Source: Planctomycetota bacterium
GTDB taxonomy: Bacteria > Planctomycetota > B15-G4
Assembly: GCA_029245865.1 (NCBI GenBank)
Contig: JAQWOM010000037.1
Location: 1 to 64,000, forward strand
DNA length: 64,000 nucleotides
Reading direction: 5' to 3'
Numbering within the stretch: position 1 is the first letter of the stretch; each line of letters opens with the position of its first letter. The position numbers and the translations under genes were made by a program. Under the pieces are notes generated by a model, which made no database searches, was not told the DNA's origin, and saw only the letters and a list, made by a program, of their open reading frames with translations. Below are positions 16,391 through 25,756 of the stretch, in pieces.

Positions 16391-16795
16391 TTAGCTTTTG
16401 CGCGAGAATCCAATCCGCCCGCCGCCCAGAAGCATCAAGACGATGCCGCCCAGAAGATAAAGCATCTGCAGTTCGACCCCCCACCCTCCGTGCGAGTCGA
16501 GTGCAAAGATGTCATCTGAGTGCGCCAAGGCAATGGCGACGACCATGTTGCCGGCCAAGAAGAAGCCGGCGAGACGCACAAGCACGCCAGCGAGCATCAG
16601 CAAGGGAGCGATCACCTCGCCCACATAAACTCCGTACACCACTGCGGACGGAAAGCCCTTTCCAACCAGCATTGCTTCAATGCCGTCGGCACCGCCTTGC
16701 AGCTTGTGGATTCCGTGGAAGAGCAAAAGCCCGCCGATGGTGACACGCAGAAGAAACTTGCCCCAATCGTCTCGCGTCAGATGACCAGTTGCCAT
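16391..16795 (-). CDS. DoxX-family membrane protein
   Basis: 134 residues with four hydrophobic segments. GKFLLRVTIGGLLLFHGIHKLQGG at the N terminus and the VVYGVYVGEVIAPLLMLAGVLVRLAG stretch are characteristic of the DoxX/YphA family. GGAG stands 7 bases before the ATG at 16795. Family members are small inner-membrane proteins, some linked to thiol and oxidative stress handling; the exact activity is not established. It stands alone, convergent with the acyl carrier protein gene. Confidence 0.9.
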   Translation of the reverse strand: MATGHLTRDDWGKFLLRVTIGGLLLFHGIHKLQGGADGIEAMLVGKGFPSAVVYGVYVGEVIAPLLMLAGVLVRLAGFFLAGNMVVAIALAHSDDIFALDSHGGWGVELQMLYLLGGIVLMLLGGGRIGFSRKS

Positions 16796-17039
16796 GAATT
16801 ATCTCCGTGGGTCAGGCACAAATCAGACCTAGTTGGAGACGGATCTTCGCAAGACAGTTCCGCGCGTTCCACCAGGCCAGAAAGAATCTGGCCTGCCGAC
16901 TCACAAAGCGGCCGAAAGCGCTCGCTTGCACGAGTTGCTTGACAGAGAGTCAGCCGCTAAAAGAAACCGAAAGGCCCGGAGGGCAAGTCGCACGAGCGAG
17001 AAGGCCTCAAGGTTCCGCGTCGCCCCAACAGATCCTGCT

Positions 17040-17504
17040 ATGAAAAGCTTTCACCTTCACCGGTCTCTACGCATCGCGAGGCCGCTCCAAGACATCTTTC
17101 CATTCTTCGCTGACCCGAAGAACTTGGAATCCATCACGCCGCCCTATCTGAAGTTCCGCGTTCTTTCGTCATCTACAGCAATGATTGAGGAAGGGACAGA
17201 GATCGACTACGCCCTGCGCCTTCACGGGATACCGATTCGTTGGCGCAGCCGCATTATCGACTGGGACCCACCTTACAGCTTCACCGACACTCAGATACGA
17301 GGCCCGTATTCGAAGTGGCATCACCGACATCACTTCGAAGAAAGCGGAAATGTCACGACGGCAACGGATCACGTCGAATACGCAATGGTCGGAGGAACGC
17401 TTGTAAATAAATTCTTCGTGCGCCCTGACCTCGAACGCATTTTCGACTACCGGACCGCCGAACTCGCTCGCCGATTCAATCTCGGCACCGCTTCAAAAAC
17501 ATGA
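17040..17504 (+). CDS. SRPBCC/polyketide-cyclase-like protein
   Basis: 154 residues from the ATG at 17040; the open frame reaches further upstream, but that part is arginine-rich and unlike the fold. MKSFHLHRSLRIARPLQDIFPFFADPKNLESITPPYLKFRV is the typical start of the ligand-binding SRPBCC family seen in cell-division-inhibitor-like (SulA-type YfcH partner) proteins. WRSRIIDWDPPYSFTDTQIRGPYSKWHHRHHFEE and the final helix (DLERIFDYRTAELARRF) complete the helix-grip fold. Cytoplasmic; binds an unknown hydrophobic ligand. It is convergent with the ABC operon, with one base between the stop codons. Confidence 0.85.
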   Translation: MKSFHLHRSLRIARPLQDIFPFFADPKNLESITPPYLKFRVLSSSTAMIEEGTEIDYALRLHGIPIRWRSRIIDWDPPYSFTDTQIRGPYSKWHHRHHFEESGNVTTATDHVEYAMVGGTLVNKFFVRPDLERIFDYRTAELARRFNLGTASKT

Positions 17505-17505
17505 C

Positions 17506-18669
17506 CTAGTGCGCGCGCAGTGCTTCCACCGGTCGCATGCGTGCGGCGCGCCAAGCCGGCAGGGCTCCGCCCAACAGACCAAGCGCAAAGGCCAGCACAA
17601 ATGACGTCCCCACCAATTGGGGCGTCACGCTAAATGCGAAGGACACATCGGTAAACGTATTGAAGTTTGTCATCCCGGTGCCGAGGCCATCGAACGGAAG
17701 CGTAAGGAGGACGCCGGCTATGCCGCCAATCAGTCCGATGAACGCTGCCTCAAAGAGAAAAGTGACGAAGATGGCCAGTCGGCTGTAGCCGAGTGCAAGA
17801 AGAACGCCGATCTCATGGGTGCGAGAGGCAACAGAAGCGAGCATGGTGTTCACGGCACCCAACACCGCCGAACTCCCCATGACCAACGTGAGAAAGAAAG
17901 CGAGGCCTTGCAAAATACCGCCAAGCGCCGACGTCTGAGCTTCCAGGTACTCACGCTCTGACTTCATTTCGACCGTTGTTCGACGGTCTGCAGCCAGTGA
18001 CTCCTTGACTGCCTCGATGTCTGTACCGTCTTTCATACGTGCAACAACCCGCTGAAATCCGGGCCGGTCGAGAGCGTCGAGCATCCGCTCAACATCCCCC
18101 CAGACTTCACTCCCCTGGGCTCCGTCGTGCTCGTAAACACCCACCACCTTGAAAGGAGTCAGGTTCAGCGTGATCGTGTCGCCAATATTTGCCCCCTTCA
18201 TGCGACCCGGGAGCGGCTTGCCGAGCACGACCTCATCGGCCCCGAATTCAAACCACCGGCCGTCGAGGAGTCTTACAGAATCGCCCATCAACTCAAGCGA
18301 CAGGGGTTGGATGCCACGCAGCGGAACATTCGTCAGATCGCCGTCTTTCGCTTCCATGTAAACAGCCAGAAAGCTCTCTGCCGCGGCGAGTGGCCGTCCA
18401 TCAGCAGCTCGCGCGATCTCTGGCCGTTCTTTCATGACGACTTCGACGATATCTCGAGAGATCCAACTTTCACCTTCACTCGATGCACCTGGCCGCAGGT
18501 AAACAGCGATGTTCTGCTCTCCCCGAGGTTCATAAACCGAAGCGAACCCGTCACGCAAGGCAATCACACCGGCAAAGACTGCAACCGTGCAAGCGATGCC
18601 GAGCATCGTCAACAAAGCTGACGAACGGCGAACCATCACATTTCGCACTGTGTATCGAATAGGAAGCAT
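17506..18669 (-). CDS. FtsX-type ABC transporter permease, second copy
   Basis: 387 residues, MacB/FtsX architecture: one N-terminal transmembrane segment, a large periplasmic domain (about 45-260), then three C-terminal segments ending in GLLGGALPAWRAARMRPVEALRAH, the standard C terminus of the family. Its start overlaps the stop of the upstream permease gene by one base (TGATG). It pairs with that permease as a heterodimer around a LolD-like ATPase. It is last in a four-gene unit: adaptor, ATPase, permease, permease. The cargo is unknown; with a HlyD-type adaptor, export or envelope lipid/peptide extrusion is likely. Confidence 0.92.
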   Translation of the reverse strand: MLPIRYTVRNVMVRRSSALLTMLGIACTVAVFAGVIALRDGFASVYEPRGEQNIAVYLRPGASSEGESWISRDIVEVVMKERPEIARAADGRPLAAAESFLAVYMEAKDGDLTNVPLRGIQPLSLELMGDSVRLLDGRWFEFGADEVVLGKPLPGRMKGANIGDTITLNLTPFKVVGVYEHDGAQGSEVWGDVERMLDALDRPGFQRVVARMKDGTDIEAVKESLAADRRTTVEMKSEREYLEAQTSALGGILQGLAFFLTLVMGSSAVLGAVNTMLASVASRTHEIGVLLALGYSRLAIFVTFLFEAAFIGLIGGIAGVLLTLPFDGLGTGMTNFNTFTDVSFAFSVTPQLVGTSFVLAFALGLLGGALPAWRAARMRPVEALRAH

Positions 18670-19880
18670 CAGGCCTCGCTCCGCAGAGCATCGGCGGGCT
18701 GCAAACGACCAAGGCCTAGAGCGGGGCCAATGCCCGCGACCACTCCCACCACGAGAGTCACCCCCACAGCAAGCAACAAGGTCGAGGGCTCAACGGTGTA
18801 TCCGGGAAGAGCCCCTCCGACGGCCCAGCGAACGGGTTCCTCGAACAAGGCCGCAATGCCAATGCCCAACGCCCCACCCGTGAGACACAAGACCAGAGAT
18901 TCATACAAGAGGAGCCGCGCGACACAAGCGTTGCTGAACCCCAACGCCTTGAGAATCCCCGCTTCACCACGCCTTTGCCGCCCCGCCATGAGCATCGTGT
19001 TCACCACCGAGAACAACACGGCAAAGACGATGGCCCCCCCAATGGCGCCCATGAAGGCCGGCACATTGCCCAGCATCGCAATGAAGAACGACTGAAAGAC
19101 TGCCTCGGTTGCGGTCTTGGTTCTTTGCGGGCCATTTTCGAACAAGCCATCAATGGCCTGGCTCACCAGGCCAGGGTCTGCGGTGGCTTCGAGGTTAACC
19201 ATGTACACCCCGGTCCCCATGTCGTCGACCATTCCCTCGGCCTCCAGCGTTTCGCGGAGGTAGTCGAAACGGAAGAACATCTGACGTGGATCGAAATTCG
19301 ACTTGAGCGGTTCATAAATGCCAACAATGTCGAACTCCCAAGCACTGCGATCTTGTTTCGTAAAGATCTTTGCAATGATCGGTACGGTGTCTCCCACCTT
19401 CCAATTGTTCTCGCGCGCCAGGTCAGGTCCGATGATGGCAGCTCGACGATCTGCATTCATGGCCGCTTGAACTGCCTCGAGTGCTGAGTCCCCTGTCACA
19501 CCACGGGGCCCTTCGGCGACACGCATGTCCTTCGCATACATGTGCAGAAAATTCTCATGGTCTACGGCGAACTGAGCAAAGGGCTGCTCGTCTTCTTTGA
19601 AGTAACCGCCAAACCATTGAAAAACCGTGACGTCTTCCACCCCGGGCACGGCGACAATCTTTTCCTGGTAGCCCAAGGGAAGGTTGACGAAAAGAGAGAC
19701 TGCAGACTGCACAACCAGGCGCTGGGTCGCTTCTGAGTTCACCGCGCGATCGAGCGTCGTGACGATAGAAATCACCGAGCAAAGCAGAAACATGGCCAAG
19801 GTGATGGCCGCCACTGTGAGACCGCTGCGAACCCAATGCTGCAGTAAATGCTTCCGGACAAGAACTCGACTCGACCTCAC
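18669..19880 (-). CDS. FtsX-type ABC transporter permease, first copy
   Basis: 403 residues with the same topology as the next gene: N-terminal membrane segment (LTVAAITLAMFLLCSVISIV), periplasmic domain, and three C-terminal segments (AFMGAIGGAIVFAVLFSVVNTMLM...). It ends in GLGRLQPADALRSEA as expected. It starts with a GTG that overlaps the ATPase stop as GTGA, so translation is coupled. The two permeases are clearly homologous but diverged. Confidence 0.92.
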   Translation of the reverse strand: MRSSRVLVRKHLLQHWVRSGLTVAAITLAMFLLCSVISIVTTLDRAVNSEATQRLVVQSAVSLFVNLPLGYQEKIVAVPGVEDVTVFQWFGGYFKEDEQPFAQFAVDHENFLHMYAKDMRVAEGPRGVTGDSALEAVQAAMNADRRAAIIGPDLARENNWKVGDTVPIIAKIFTKQDRSAWEFDIVGIYEPLKSNFDPRQMFFRFDYLRETLEAEGMVDDMGTGVYMVNLEATADPGLVSQAIDGLFENGPQRTKTATEAVFQSFFIAMLGNVPAFMGAIGGAIVFAVLFSVVNTMLMAGRQRRGEAGILKALGFSNACVARLLLYESLVLCLTGGALGIGIAALFEEPVRWAVGGALPGYTVEPSTLLLAVGVTLVVGVVAGIGPALGLGRLQPADALRSEA

Positions 19881-20569
19881 GGCCCCTCCCCCGTGACATC
19901 CACCAGCAGGCCTTTGTCCAGGTGAGCCGTCCGTTGCGCAAGTTCACCGACCATGGGGTCGTGTGTCACAACGACAAGGGTTTTGCCCATTTCTTTGTTG
20001 AGGCGCTGCAACAACTCCATGACGGACGTTGCACTTTCTCTGTCAAGGTCTCCCGTCGGCTCATCAGCCAAGATCAAGTCTGGATCTGTTGCGATGGCAC
20101 GAGCAATGGCAACACGTTGTTCCTGCCCTCCAGACAGCTGCTTGGGCCGATGTGTCATGCGGTCACTCAGACCAACAACATCGAGAGCGAATTCGGCCTG
20201 CTTTTTCCGCTCGGAGGATCGCAACGGTGTCAGCAAGAGCGGCAGCATGACGTTCTCAAGCGCGGTAAGAACCGGCATGAGATTGAATGACTGAAAAACA
20301 AAACCGATGTGCATGCTCCGCCAGGGTGCGAGCGCAGACGATGACATCGCACCTAAATCACTGCCCGCCACGGACACACGACCTGAGTCCGGCCGATCCA
20401 GGCCTCCGGCAATATTCAGGATCGTGCTCTTCCCAGAGCCACTGGGCCCCATCAGCGCCACAAAGTCGCCAGCATCCACCTGGAAGTCCAACGAGTCTAA
20501 AACGGTAAGAGTCTCGTTGCCTCTCGAATAGCGTTTGCTGACGCCCTGCATTTCGATCATGGCATTCAT
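19877..20569 (-). CDS. ABC transporter ATPase, LolD/MacB type
   Basis: 230 residues. Walker A is GPSGSGKST, the signature is LSGGQEQRVAIARAIA, Walker B is DLILADEPTGDLD, and the switch histidine is in VVVTHD. FNLMPVLTALENVMLPLLL is the Q-loop region of the LolD/MacB/HrtA group that serves FtsX-type permeases. AGGTGA precedes the ATG. It energises the two permeases encoded immediately downstream, and the adaptor gene ends 24 bases upstream. Confidence 0.95.
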   Translation of the reverse strand: MNAMIEMQGVSKRYSRGNETLTVLDSLDFQVDAGDFVALMGPSGSGKSTILNIAGGLDRPDSGRVSVAGSDLGAMSSSALAPWRSMHIGFVFQSFNLMPVLTALENVMLPLLLTPLRSSERKKQAEFALDVVGLSDRMTHRPKQLSGGQEQRVAIARAIATDPDLILADEPTGDLDRESATSVMELLQRLNKEMGKTLVVVTHDPMVGELAQRTAHLDKGLLVDVTGEGP

Positions 20570-20593
20570 GGGGTCACCTATCCGACAGCAGGT

Positions 20594-21808
20594 TCATTGA
20601 GAAGGGGAAGACAAGCGGACAGCCATCCCATCCGACAATTCTGGCGAAGGATTCAAGACGACTCGCTCGTTGCCCTGCAAGCCCGACAGCACTTTGACCT
20701 CACCGGCCACAGGCTCACCGATCAGCGTCACAGGATTTCGTACGAGTTGCTCACCCTGCAGCAAGAAAACAAATGGGCCGCCCTCTCCTTCAACAATTGC
20801 GGACGCCGGCGCGTAGAGGCCGCCGTCCCCTTCCTCAGAAGATTCCTTTTCAGGTGGCAAAAACACGGCGCGAACGCCTAGCTCCGGAAGGATTCGTGCA
20901 TCGCGCTCGAGAAACTCAACCCGCACTTCAACAGTGGCCTTGGTGCGGTCAGCCTGCGGCCAAATCTGCCGCACACGCCCCTGATAAGAGTCCCGGGGAA
21001 AAGCATCCAGATAGATGCGCACCGGAGCTCCCTCAGTTGCAACGGCAAGCGTGCTCTGTGAGAGTTCGACCTGCACTTCAAGCGTCTCGAAATCTACAAG
21101 CGTGGCAACGGCCCCGCGTGCAGTGGGTCCGATCGCGCCAACGGCGGACACAACTTCGCCAAGTTCTGCGTCTTTGGCGGTGATGATGCCCGAGAAAGGC
21201 GCGTACACAGAAGACTTATCGATGCGCACATCAATCGCTTCCAGGGAAGCCTTGTAGGCATCAAGGCTCGCACGCGCTTCATCTCTCGCTGCGAGTGAAG
21301 AGTCGCGCCGTGAAACAGATGTGTCGCCTGTCACCAAGAGTTTTTCGTGGCGAGAAAACTCAGTCGAAGCCAGCGCGAGCGTCGCTTCTGCCCGCTCAAT
21401 CTCTGCAAGCGTCTGCTTCCGCATAGCCAGAAGCTCACGTGTGTCGAGTCGAGCAACAAGCTCTCCTTCTTCTACACGGTCTCCTTCTTCGACGCGGAGT
21501 TCGACAATACGCCCCTGAATGTCTGTAGAGAGTGCGGCCTGGCGACGTGCAACGACGTAGCCGTTGGCACTTGTTCCCTCGGACTGCACCACGCCGCCCG
21601 CTCTCCGGACGGTGCCTGCGGAAACCGTCGGTCGACTCTCCAAGGCAGTCGCCCAGCCACCTCGCCAGAACTCCCAGCCAGCGAACGCGACCAAAAGAAC
21701 CAAGCACATCCACCAACCGCCACGGCCGCCGCTGCCGCCGCTGCCGCCGCTGGCAGAGCGGTCGATGGAGAGCCGCGAGAGATCGGGAAGGTCACCTGAG
21801 TTTGCCAT
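20594..21808 (-). CDS. HlyD-family periplasmic adaptor of the ABC exporter
   Basis: 404 residues. A Ser/Gly-rich cytosolic tail (SGGSGGSGGRGG) precedes a single membrane segment (about 32-50). Then come the split biotinyl-lipoyl halves (ALSTDIQGRIVELRVEEGDRVEEGELVARLD near 90-120 and SSVYAPFSGIITAKDAELGEVVSAVG), an alpha-hairpin between them, and beta-barrel and membrane-proximal domains. It is first in the unit with the ATPase and both permeases, giving an export system of DevBCA/MacAB type. No outer-membrane channel gene adjoins; an RND-linked one lies 18 kb away. Confidence 0.92.
   Translation of the reverse strand: MANSGDLPDLSRLSIDRSASGGSGGSGGRGGWWMCLVLLVAFAGWEFWRGGWATALESRPTVSAGTVRRAGGVVQSEGTSANGYVVARRQAALSTDIQGRIVELRVEEGDRVEEGELVARLDTRELLAMRKQTLAEIERAEATLALASTEFSRHEKLLVTGDTSVSRRDSSLAARDEARASLDAYKASLEAIDVRIDKSSVYAPFSGIITAKDAELGEVVSAVGAIGPTARGAVATLVDFETLEVQVELSQSTLAVATEGAPVRIYLDAFPRDSYQGRVRQIWPQADRTKATVEVRVEFLERDARILPELGVRAVFLPPEKESSEEGDGGLYAPASAIVEGEGGPFVFLLQGEQLVRNPVTLIGEPVAGEVKVLSGLQGNERVVLNPSPELSDGMAVRLSSPSQ
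21725..21751. repeat. Three perfect 9-base tandem repeats inside the adaptor gene
   Basis: GCCGCCGCT occurs three times in a row. On the coding strand this is AGCGGCGGC and encodes the SGGSGGSGG linker just before the membrane anchor of the adaptor. The repeat could change copy number by slippage without shifting the frame. Confidence 0.8.
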
Positions 21809-21868
21809 GGACCGCGGATTGTACGGAAGGTGAGCGCGCCCTGCTCAGGCGCTCTCTGTCTCCGGTTT

Positions 21869-23290
21869 TCAGGCGCGGCCACCTGCTGGGGCACCCTCAG
21901 CTTTGAATCTCTCCCAGATCCCGTAGGCGCGCCAGGCAGCCAAAAAGCCGACCCCACTCAGCGCCGCACAAAGGTGCATGGACAGGACAAAAGACTGAAG
22001 AAAGTCCTCTTTTTGAGCGTTATCGAGCACGGCAAGGCTGGCCAGTTTCCCAAGGAAATAGCCGCAGATGGCCACACCAAGAATTCCGCCCACCAAGGTG
22101 ACCATGAAATAGACGGCAGAGGCGAGGCCTGACTTCTTCTCTTCGATGGTCCCGATGGCAAGAACTGCCAGCCCGGCTGAAACGAAACCCTGGCCCGTAC
22201 CAATCATGAGCAGCGGAGCAAGAAAGAAGAGGTTGCTGGATTGGACGGTTAAAAAAGACAGCCAAAGAAAGCCTAGTGCAAGAAGTGCGAGCCCGGACAC
22301 AGAGGGAATCTTTGCCCCGACCTTGTCGATAATCTTCCCTCCGAAAGGAGAGACCAGCCCGAAGCTCAGCGTCAGCGGCACAAAGAAGAGTCCCGCCTGC
22401 ATGGGGCTCAACCCGCGGGCGTGCTGAAAATACAGGCCGAGTATGAACAGCAGCGCAAACCAACCGAAGAAATTGCAGCCGCGCGCAAAGAGCGTCAAGA
22501 CGAAGACCCGATCACGCAACATTTCGGGCCCTAGTACCGGATCCTTGACCTTCTTTTCGACAAACAAAAACACGACATAAAACGCGCAAGCGATTGACAG
22601 GATAAGGACAGTTTTTAGTGACCCCCATCCCCAGGTATTGGCTTGGTCAAGTGCGACGACCAGCCCAATCAGGCTGACCGTTAAGATGCCTCCGCCTACG
22701 TAGTCAATGGATTCGCCGGCAATTGTTTTTTCTCCTGGCACAAACCGACGCGCCAAAAAAATGATCAGCCCAACCAGGGGCACATTGAAGAAAAAGATCC
22801 AACGCCAGCTGAACTCTTCCGCGAAGAATGCCCCCAGTACAGGACCGATGGCCATGGCAAAGCCAGCAGTCCCCATCACGCTCCCGATGGCGAAGCCTTT
22901 TTTCTCCGCCGGGAGGGCCTGGAAGATCACCGTCATGACATTCGGCCACAAGAGTGCGGCTCCTGTCCCCTGAAAGAGACGGGAAATCACGACAAGGGTG
23001 CTGTCGGGCGCGAAGCCGCCCACGGCCGAAGATATCCCGAAAATAACAGAGCCAATAATCACCAGCTTGCGATGACCGTATATGTCACCCAGTCGCCCAC
23101 CTGGAACCATGAAGGCGCAAAACGTGAGCAAGTACGCATTCACAATCCATTGCAACGTAGACATGCTGCAGTCAAATTGTCGCTGCATGGTGACCAGAGC
23201 AATATTGGTCGCCGTGAACTCAACCCCAATCAGAAACACTGCGAAGCACATGCTAAACAGCGTTAAATACCCGGGAGACAGTCTCTTCAT
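21869..23290 (-). CDS. MFS drug exporter, DHA2/EmrB-like (14 segments)
   Basis: 473 residues, mostly hydrophobic. IALVTMQRQFDCSMSTLQWIVNAYLLTFCAFMVPGGRLGDIYGHRK is motif D1/A of the family, and GFAMAIGPVLGAFFAEEFSWRWIFFFNVP is motif C of proton-driven exporters. The DHA2 group exports drugs, dyes or fatty-acid-like compounds by proton antiport. It is transcribed toward the ABC operon, 60 bases from the adaptor gene, but appears to be its own unit. No ribosome site is clear at the ATG at 23290. Confidence 0.92.
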   Translation of the reverse strand: MKRLSPGYLTLFSMCFAVFLIGVEFTATNIALVTMQRQFDCSMSTLQWIVNAYLLTFCAFMVPGGRLGDIYGHRKLVIIGSVIFGISSAVGGFAPDSTLVVISRLFQGTGAALLWPNVMTVIFQALPAEKKGFAIGSVMGTAGFAMAIGPVLGAFFAEEFSWRWIFFFNVPLVGLIIFLARRFVPGEKTIAGESIDYVGGGILTVSLIGLVVALDQANTWGWGSLKTVLILSIACAFYVVFLFVEKKVKDPVLGPEMLRDRVFVLTLFARGCNFFGWFALLFILGLYFQHARGLSPMQAGLFFVPLTLSFGLVSPFGGKIIDKVGAKIPSVSGLALLALGFLWLSFLTVQSSNLFFLAPLLMIGTGQGFVSAGLAVLAIGTIEEKKSGLASAVYFMVTLVGGILGVAICGYFLGKLASLAVLDNAQKEDFLQSFVLSMHLCAALSGVGFLAAWRAYGIWERFKAEGAPAGGRA

Positions 23291-23512
23291 TGCAGAAGAC
23301 TCGAGAGCGGATGAGTTGCCCTGAAGGGGGGCATCTGTAAGTGCCCGATGGAAGTGAACTGCACCAAGCCAGAATGATCGCGAGGCGTGAGCCGCAGATT
23401 GTACGGGAGCCAGCCTCGAACTTCTCGTCCCCCTTCAATCGGCCTTCAAGGGATCCGGAGAGGATGCACTCTCCTCATCGGCGTTCCCGATTGGATGTCG
23501 TATCCTCTCGTG

Positions 23513-24214
23513 ATGGGCTCTGACTGGCAAATCAAAGCGGCTGTCGAGCACTCGTTGAAACTCTCGGCGCTCGCCCTGGCTTGCCTGGTTTTTCATGGCT
23601 GCACTCGCAGCGAGCACAGTTGGACAGCGGATCTCACAGACCCGGACCCGTATGTGAGAAGTCTGGCTTCCATAGGACTAGGGCTTCAAGCGCCACGCGA
23701 TGCCGCTCCGGCAATTCCCGTACTGCTCGAAACCATTGACCGCTCTGAGCTCGGGCTCCAACGTCCTGCCGCGGAGTTGATCAATTATCTCGGCGTCGCC
23801 CACACAGATCAGTTGCTTCAGATCTTGGCGACCGAAGAGTTCATGACCGAAGACCGACGTGGTGCCATCCTAAACGCGCTTGTGACAGCCGGCGCCAAGG
23901 CGGCAGGCCCAATCGTGCGCTGCTTGCAAGGTCCCGGACGCGCACAGGCTGGCGACCTGGGTGACGCCTTGCTGTTGATCGGGGAGCCCGCCGTCCCTGC
24001 GATCAGTGAGCTTGCAGCCTCTCCCGACGAGCCCTCATTGCAGCACTTTGCAATTTTCCTACTCGCTCGACTCGGCCAGAAGGCACGTGCAAGCCTTCCC
24101 ATCCTGAAGGCCGCATTAGATTCACCCGACCCCGGAGTGAGGCAAATCGCACGGCAAGCCATCGAACTCGTCGACCCTGAGAGCGAAGCGAAGATCGACA
24201 CGGGCGTACGCTGA
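23513..24214 (+). CDS. HEAT-repeat lipoprotein
   Basis: 233 residues from the ATG at 23513. A lipoprotein signal ends in CLVFHGC (Cys26 or so), placing the protein on the outer face of the membrane. The rest is a series of HEAT-like helical pairs: DLTDPDPYVRSLASIGLGLQ, AAPAIPVLLETID, AGPIVRCLQGPG, ALLLIGEPAVPAISELAA, ASLPILKAALDSPDPGVRQIARQAIE. Such repeats bind proteins. The stop codon lies one base before the ATG of the next gene, so it is probably co-translated with the membrane SGNH protein and may hold or present it. Confidence 0.78.
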   Translation: MGSDWQIKAAVEHSLKLSALALACLVFHGCTRSEHSWTADLTDPDPYVRSLASIGLGLQAPRDAAPAIPVLLETIDRSELGLQRPAAELINYLGVAHTDQLLQILATEEFMTEDRRGAILNALVTAGAKAAGPIVRCLQGPGRAQAGDLGDALLLIGEPAVPAISELAASPDEPSLQHFAIFLLARLGQKARASLPILKAALDSPDPGVRQIARQAIELVDPESEAKIDTGVR

Positions 24215-24215
24215 T

Positions 24216-25745
24216 ATGAATCGGCCATTGGCTCCATCCCGTGCGCATGCATATGCACTCATCTCGGTGGGCCTCGCCATCAGTTTCTTTACCGCCACCC
24301 TGTGTGGCGCATGGTCCGCCGCCACATATCGCCTCCCCCTCTCGTTTCTCTACGGGCAATCCTTCGACTGGGTCGCCATCTGTCTTCTCGCCTCGATCGT
24401 GTTGGCGGGGCTGGCGCTGTGGAAAACTCTTCAGCGCCTGATCACGGGAGAACGACTCGCTCGACCGCTTGCTCCACTCCGCCACGCCTTCACAGTTCTC
24501 GTCCTTGGCTGGCTCGCCTTTCTCGAATTTGCACAGCCATTTCAGCGGTTGCATTTCGAAATGGCACTTGGCCTCTTCGGGGGAGCATGGGCTCTTGCCT
24601 GTCTCTTCGAGGTTCGAGACGCCAAGCGCACACCGCGCATCCTGCGTGCTCTTGACCTCGCTCTGTTCAGCCTGTGCGTCGCCACTGTCACTGCCGAGTC
24701 AGGCCTGAGGGCCTATGCATTCCTTCAACCCTCACCACTTTTCGTTCTTACTGGCTCAGGCCCGGACGAAACCATACGGCGTTTTCGCAACAAACCGGGC
24801 GAGATGCGCTTCGGCTTCCCATGCAACTCTCGTGGCTACTACGACCAGGAATTCTTCCGGGCAAACCAAACGCAAGACGACCAGCTTCTCATCTCGATTG
24901 GTGACTCATTCAGCGTTGGTGCGGTCCCTCACGCACTGCACTACACCACAGTTCTCGAAGAACTCACCGGCAACACGGTTTACAACATGGGCGTGGCAGG
25001 CATTGGCCCACCCGAGTACGCAAGTCTTGTCGCTCTTGAGGCCGCCCCCCTGAAGCCCAAAGGGATCTTGGTCTCAATCTTCATCGGTAACGATCTCGAC
25101 GTCCTCGACGTACGCTCGGAACAACCAGATCCACGACTACGCTCCTGGTGGCAGAGCGACCAAGTCTTTCTTTTCGTCTTGCCTCAACGACTTGCTCGCA
25201 TCCGCAAAGAAGGCGAGCGGCTTGTCAATGCGGGCAAGGCTCAAAATGCTCTCCCGCACGTCGTCGACCAAGACGCGGCTGCCATGACGGCTGCATACCC
25301 ATGGACGGCGGACCCTCTTCTGGAAGAGGCCTCGCTCAGCGAAGCAGCATTCATGCGACTCGAGACTGCGCGCGCACTCTCTGCCTATACAGCCACTCCG
25401 GAATCTTTAGAGCTCGTCTATCGGTCGATACAAGACGCCAAGCGAGCCGCCGGAGACATCCCTCTCTACGTTTTGCTCATACCGGACGAGTTCCAGGTTG
25501 AAGATGAAATCTGGGACGCCGTATCTCAGCAATTCAATCAGCCACCACAGCGAGATCGGCCACAAACAATTCTCAAGGCATGGCTTCGTGATCAGAAGAT
25601 CCCTTACCTCGATTTGCTACCAGTCATGCGCGCAGCCACGCCTCTGAAAGACGGTCGTCGCCACCTGTATCACCTTCGCGACACTCACTGGAACGCCCGC
25701 GGCAATCGACTTGCCGCCGAATCGATCGCCGACTTTCTCAGGTAG
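24216..25745 (+). CDS. Membrane protein with periplasmic SGNH-hydrolase-like domain
   Basis: 509 residues. Four or five hydrophobic segments fill residues 10-170. The C-terminal half (about 195-509) is SGNH-like: LISIGDSFSVG (block I, Ser), NMGVAGIGPPEYASLV (block II, Gly), VSIFIGNDLD (block III, Asn) and RDTHWNARGNRLAAESIADFL (block V, Asp-x-His). This is the layout of acyltransferase or esterase domains acting on envelope glycans, but it is not tied to the MBOAT gene at 14146. It is coupled to the upstream HEAT lipoprotein gene. The true substrate is unknown. Confidence 0.75.
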   Translation: MNRPLAPSRAHAYALISVGLAISFFTATLCGAWSAATYRLPLSFLYGQSFDWVAICLLASIVLAGLALWKTLQRLITGERLARPLAPLRHAFTVLVLGWLAFLEFAQPFQRLHFEMALGLFGGAWALACLFEVRDAKRTPRILRALDLALFSLCVATVTAESGLRAYAFLQPSPLFVLTGSGPDETIRRFRNKPGEMRFGFPCNSRGYYDQEFFRANQTQDDQLLISIGDSFSVGAVPHALHYTTVLEELTGNTVYNMGVAGIGPPEYASLVALEAAPLKPKGILVSIFIGNDLDVLDVRSEQPDPRLRSWWQSDQVFLFVLPQRLARIRKEGERLVNAGKAQNALPHVVDQDAAAMTAAYPWTADPLLEEASLSEAAFMRLETARALSAYTATPESLELVYRSIQDAKRAAGDIPLYVLLIPDEFQVEDEIWDAVSQQFNQPPQRDRPQTILKAWLRDQKIPYLDLLPVMRAATPLKDGRRHLYHLRDTHWNARGNRLAAESIADFLR

Positions 25746-25756
25746 GCGAGCCGTGC

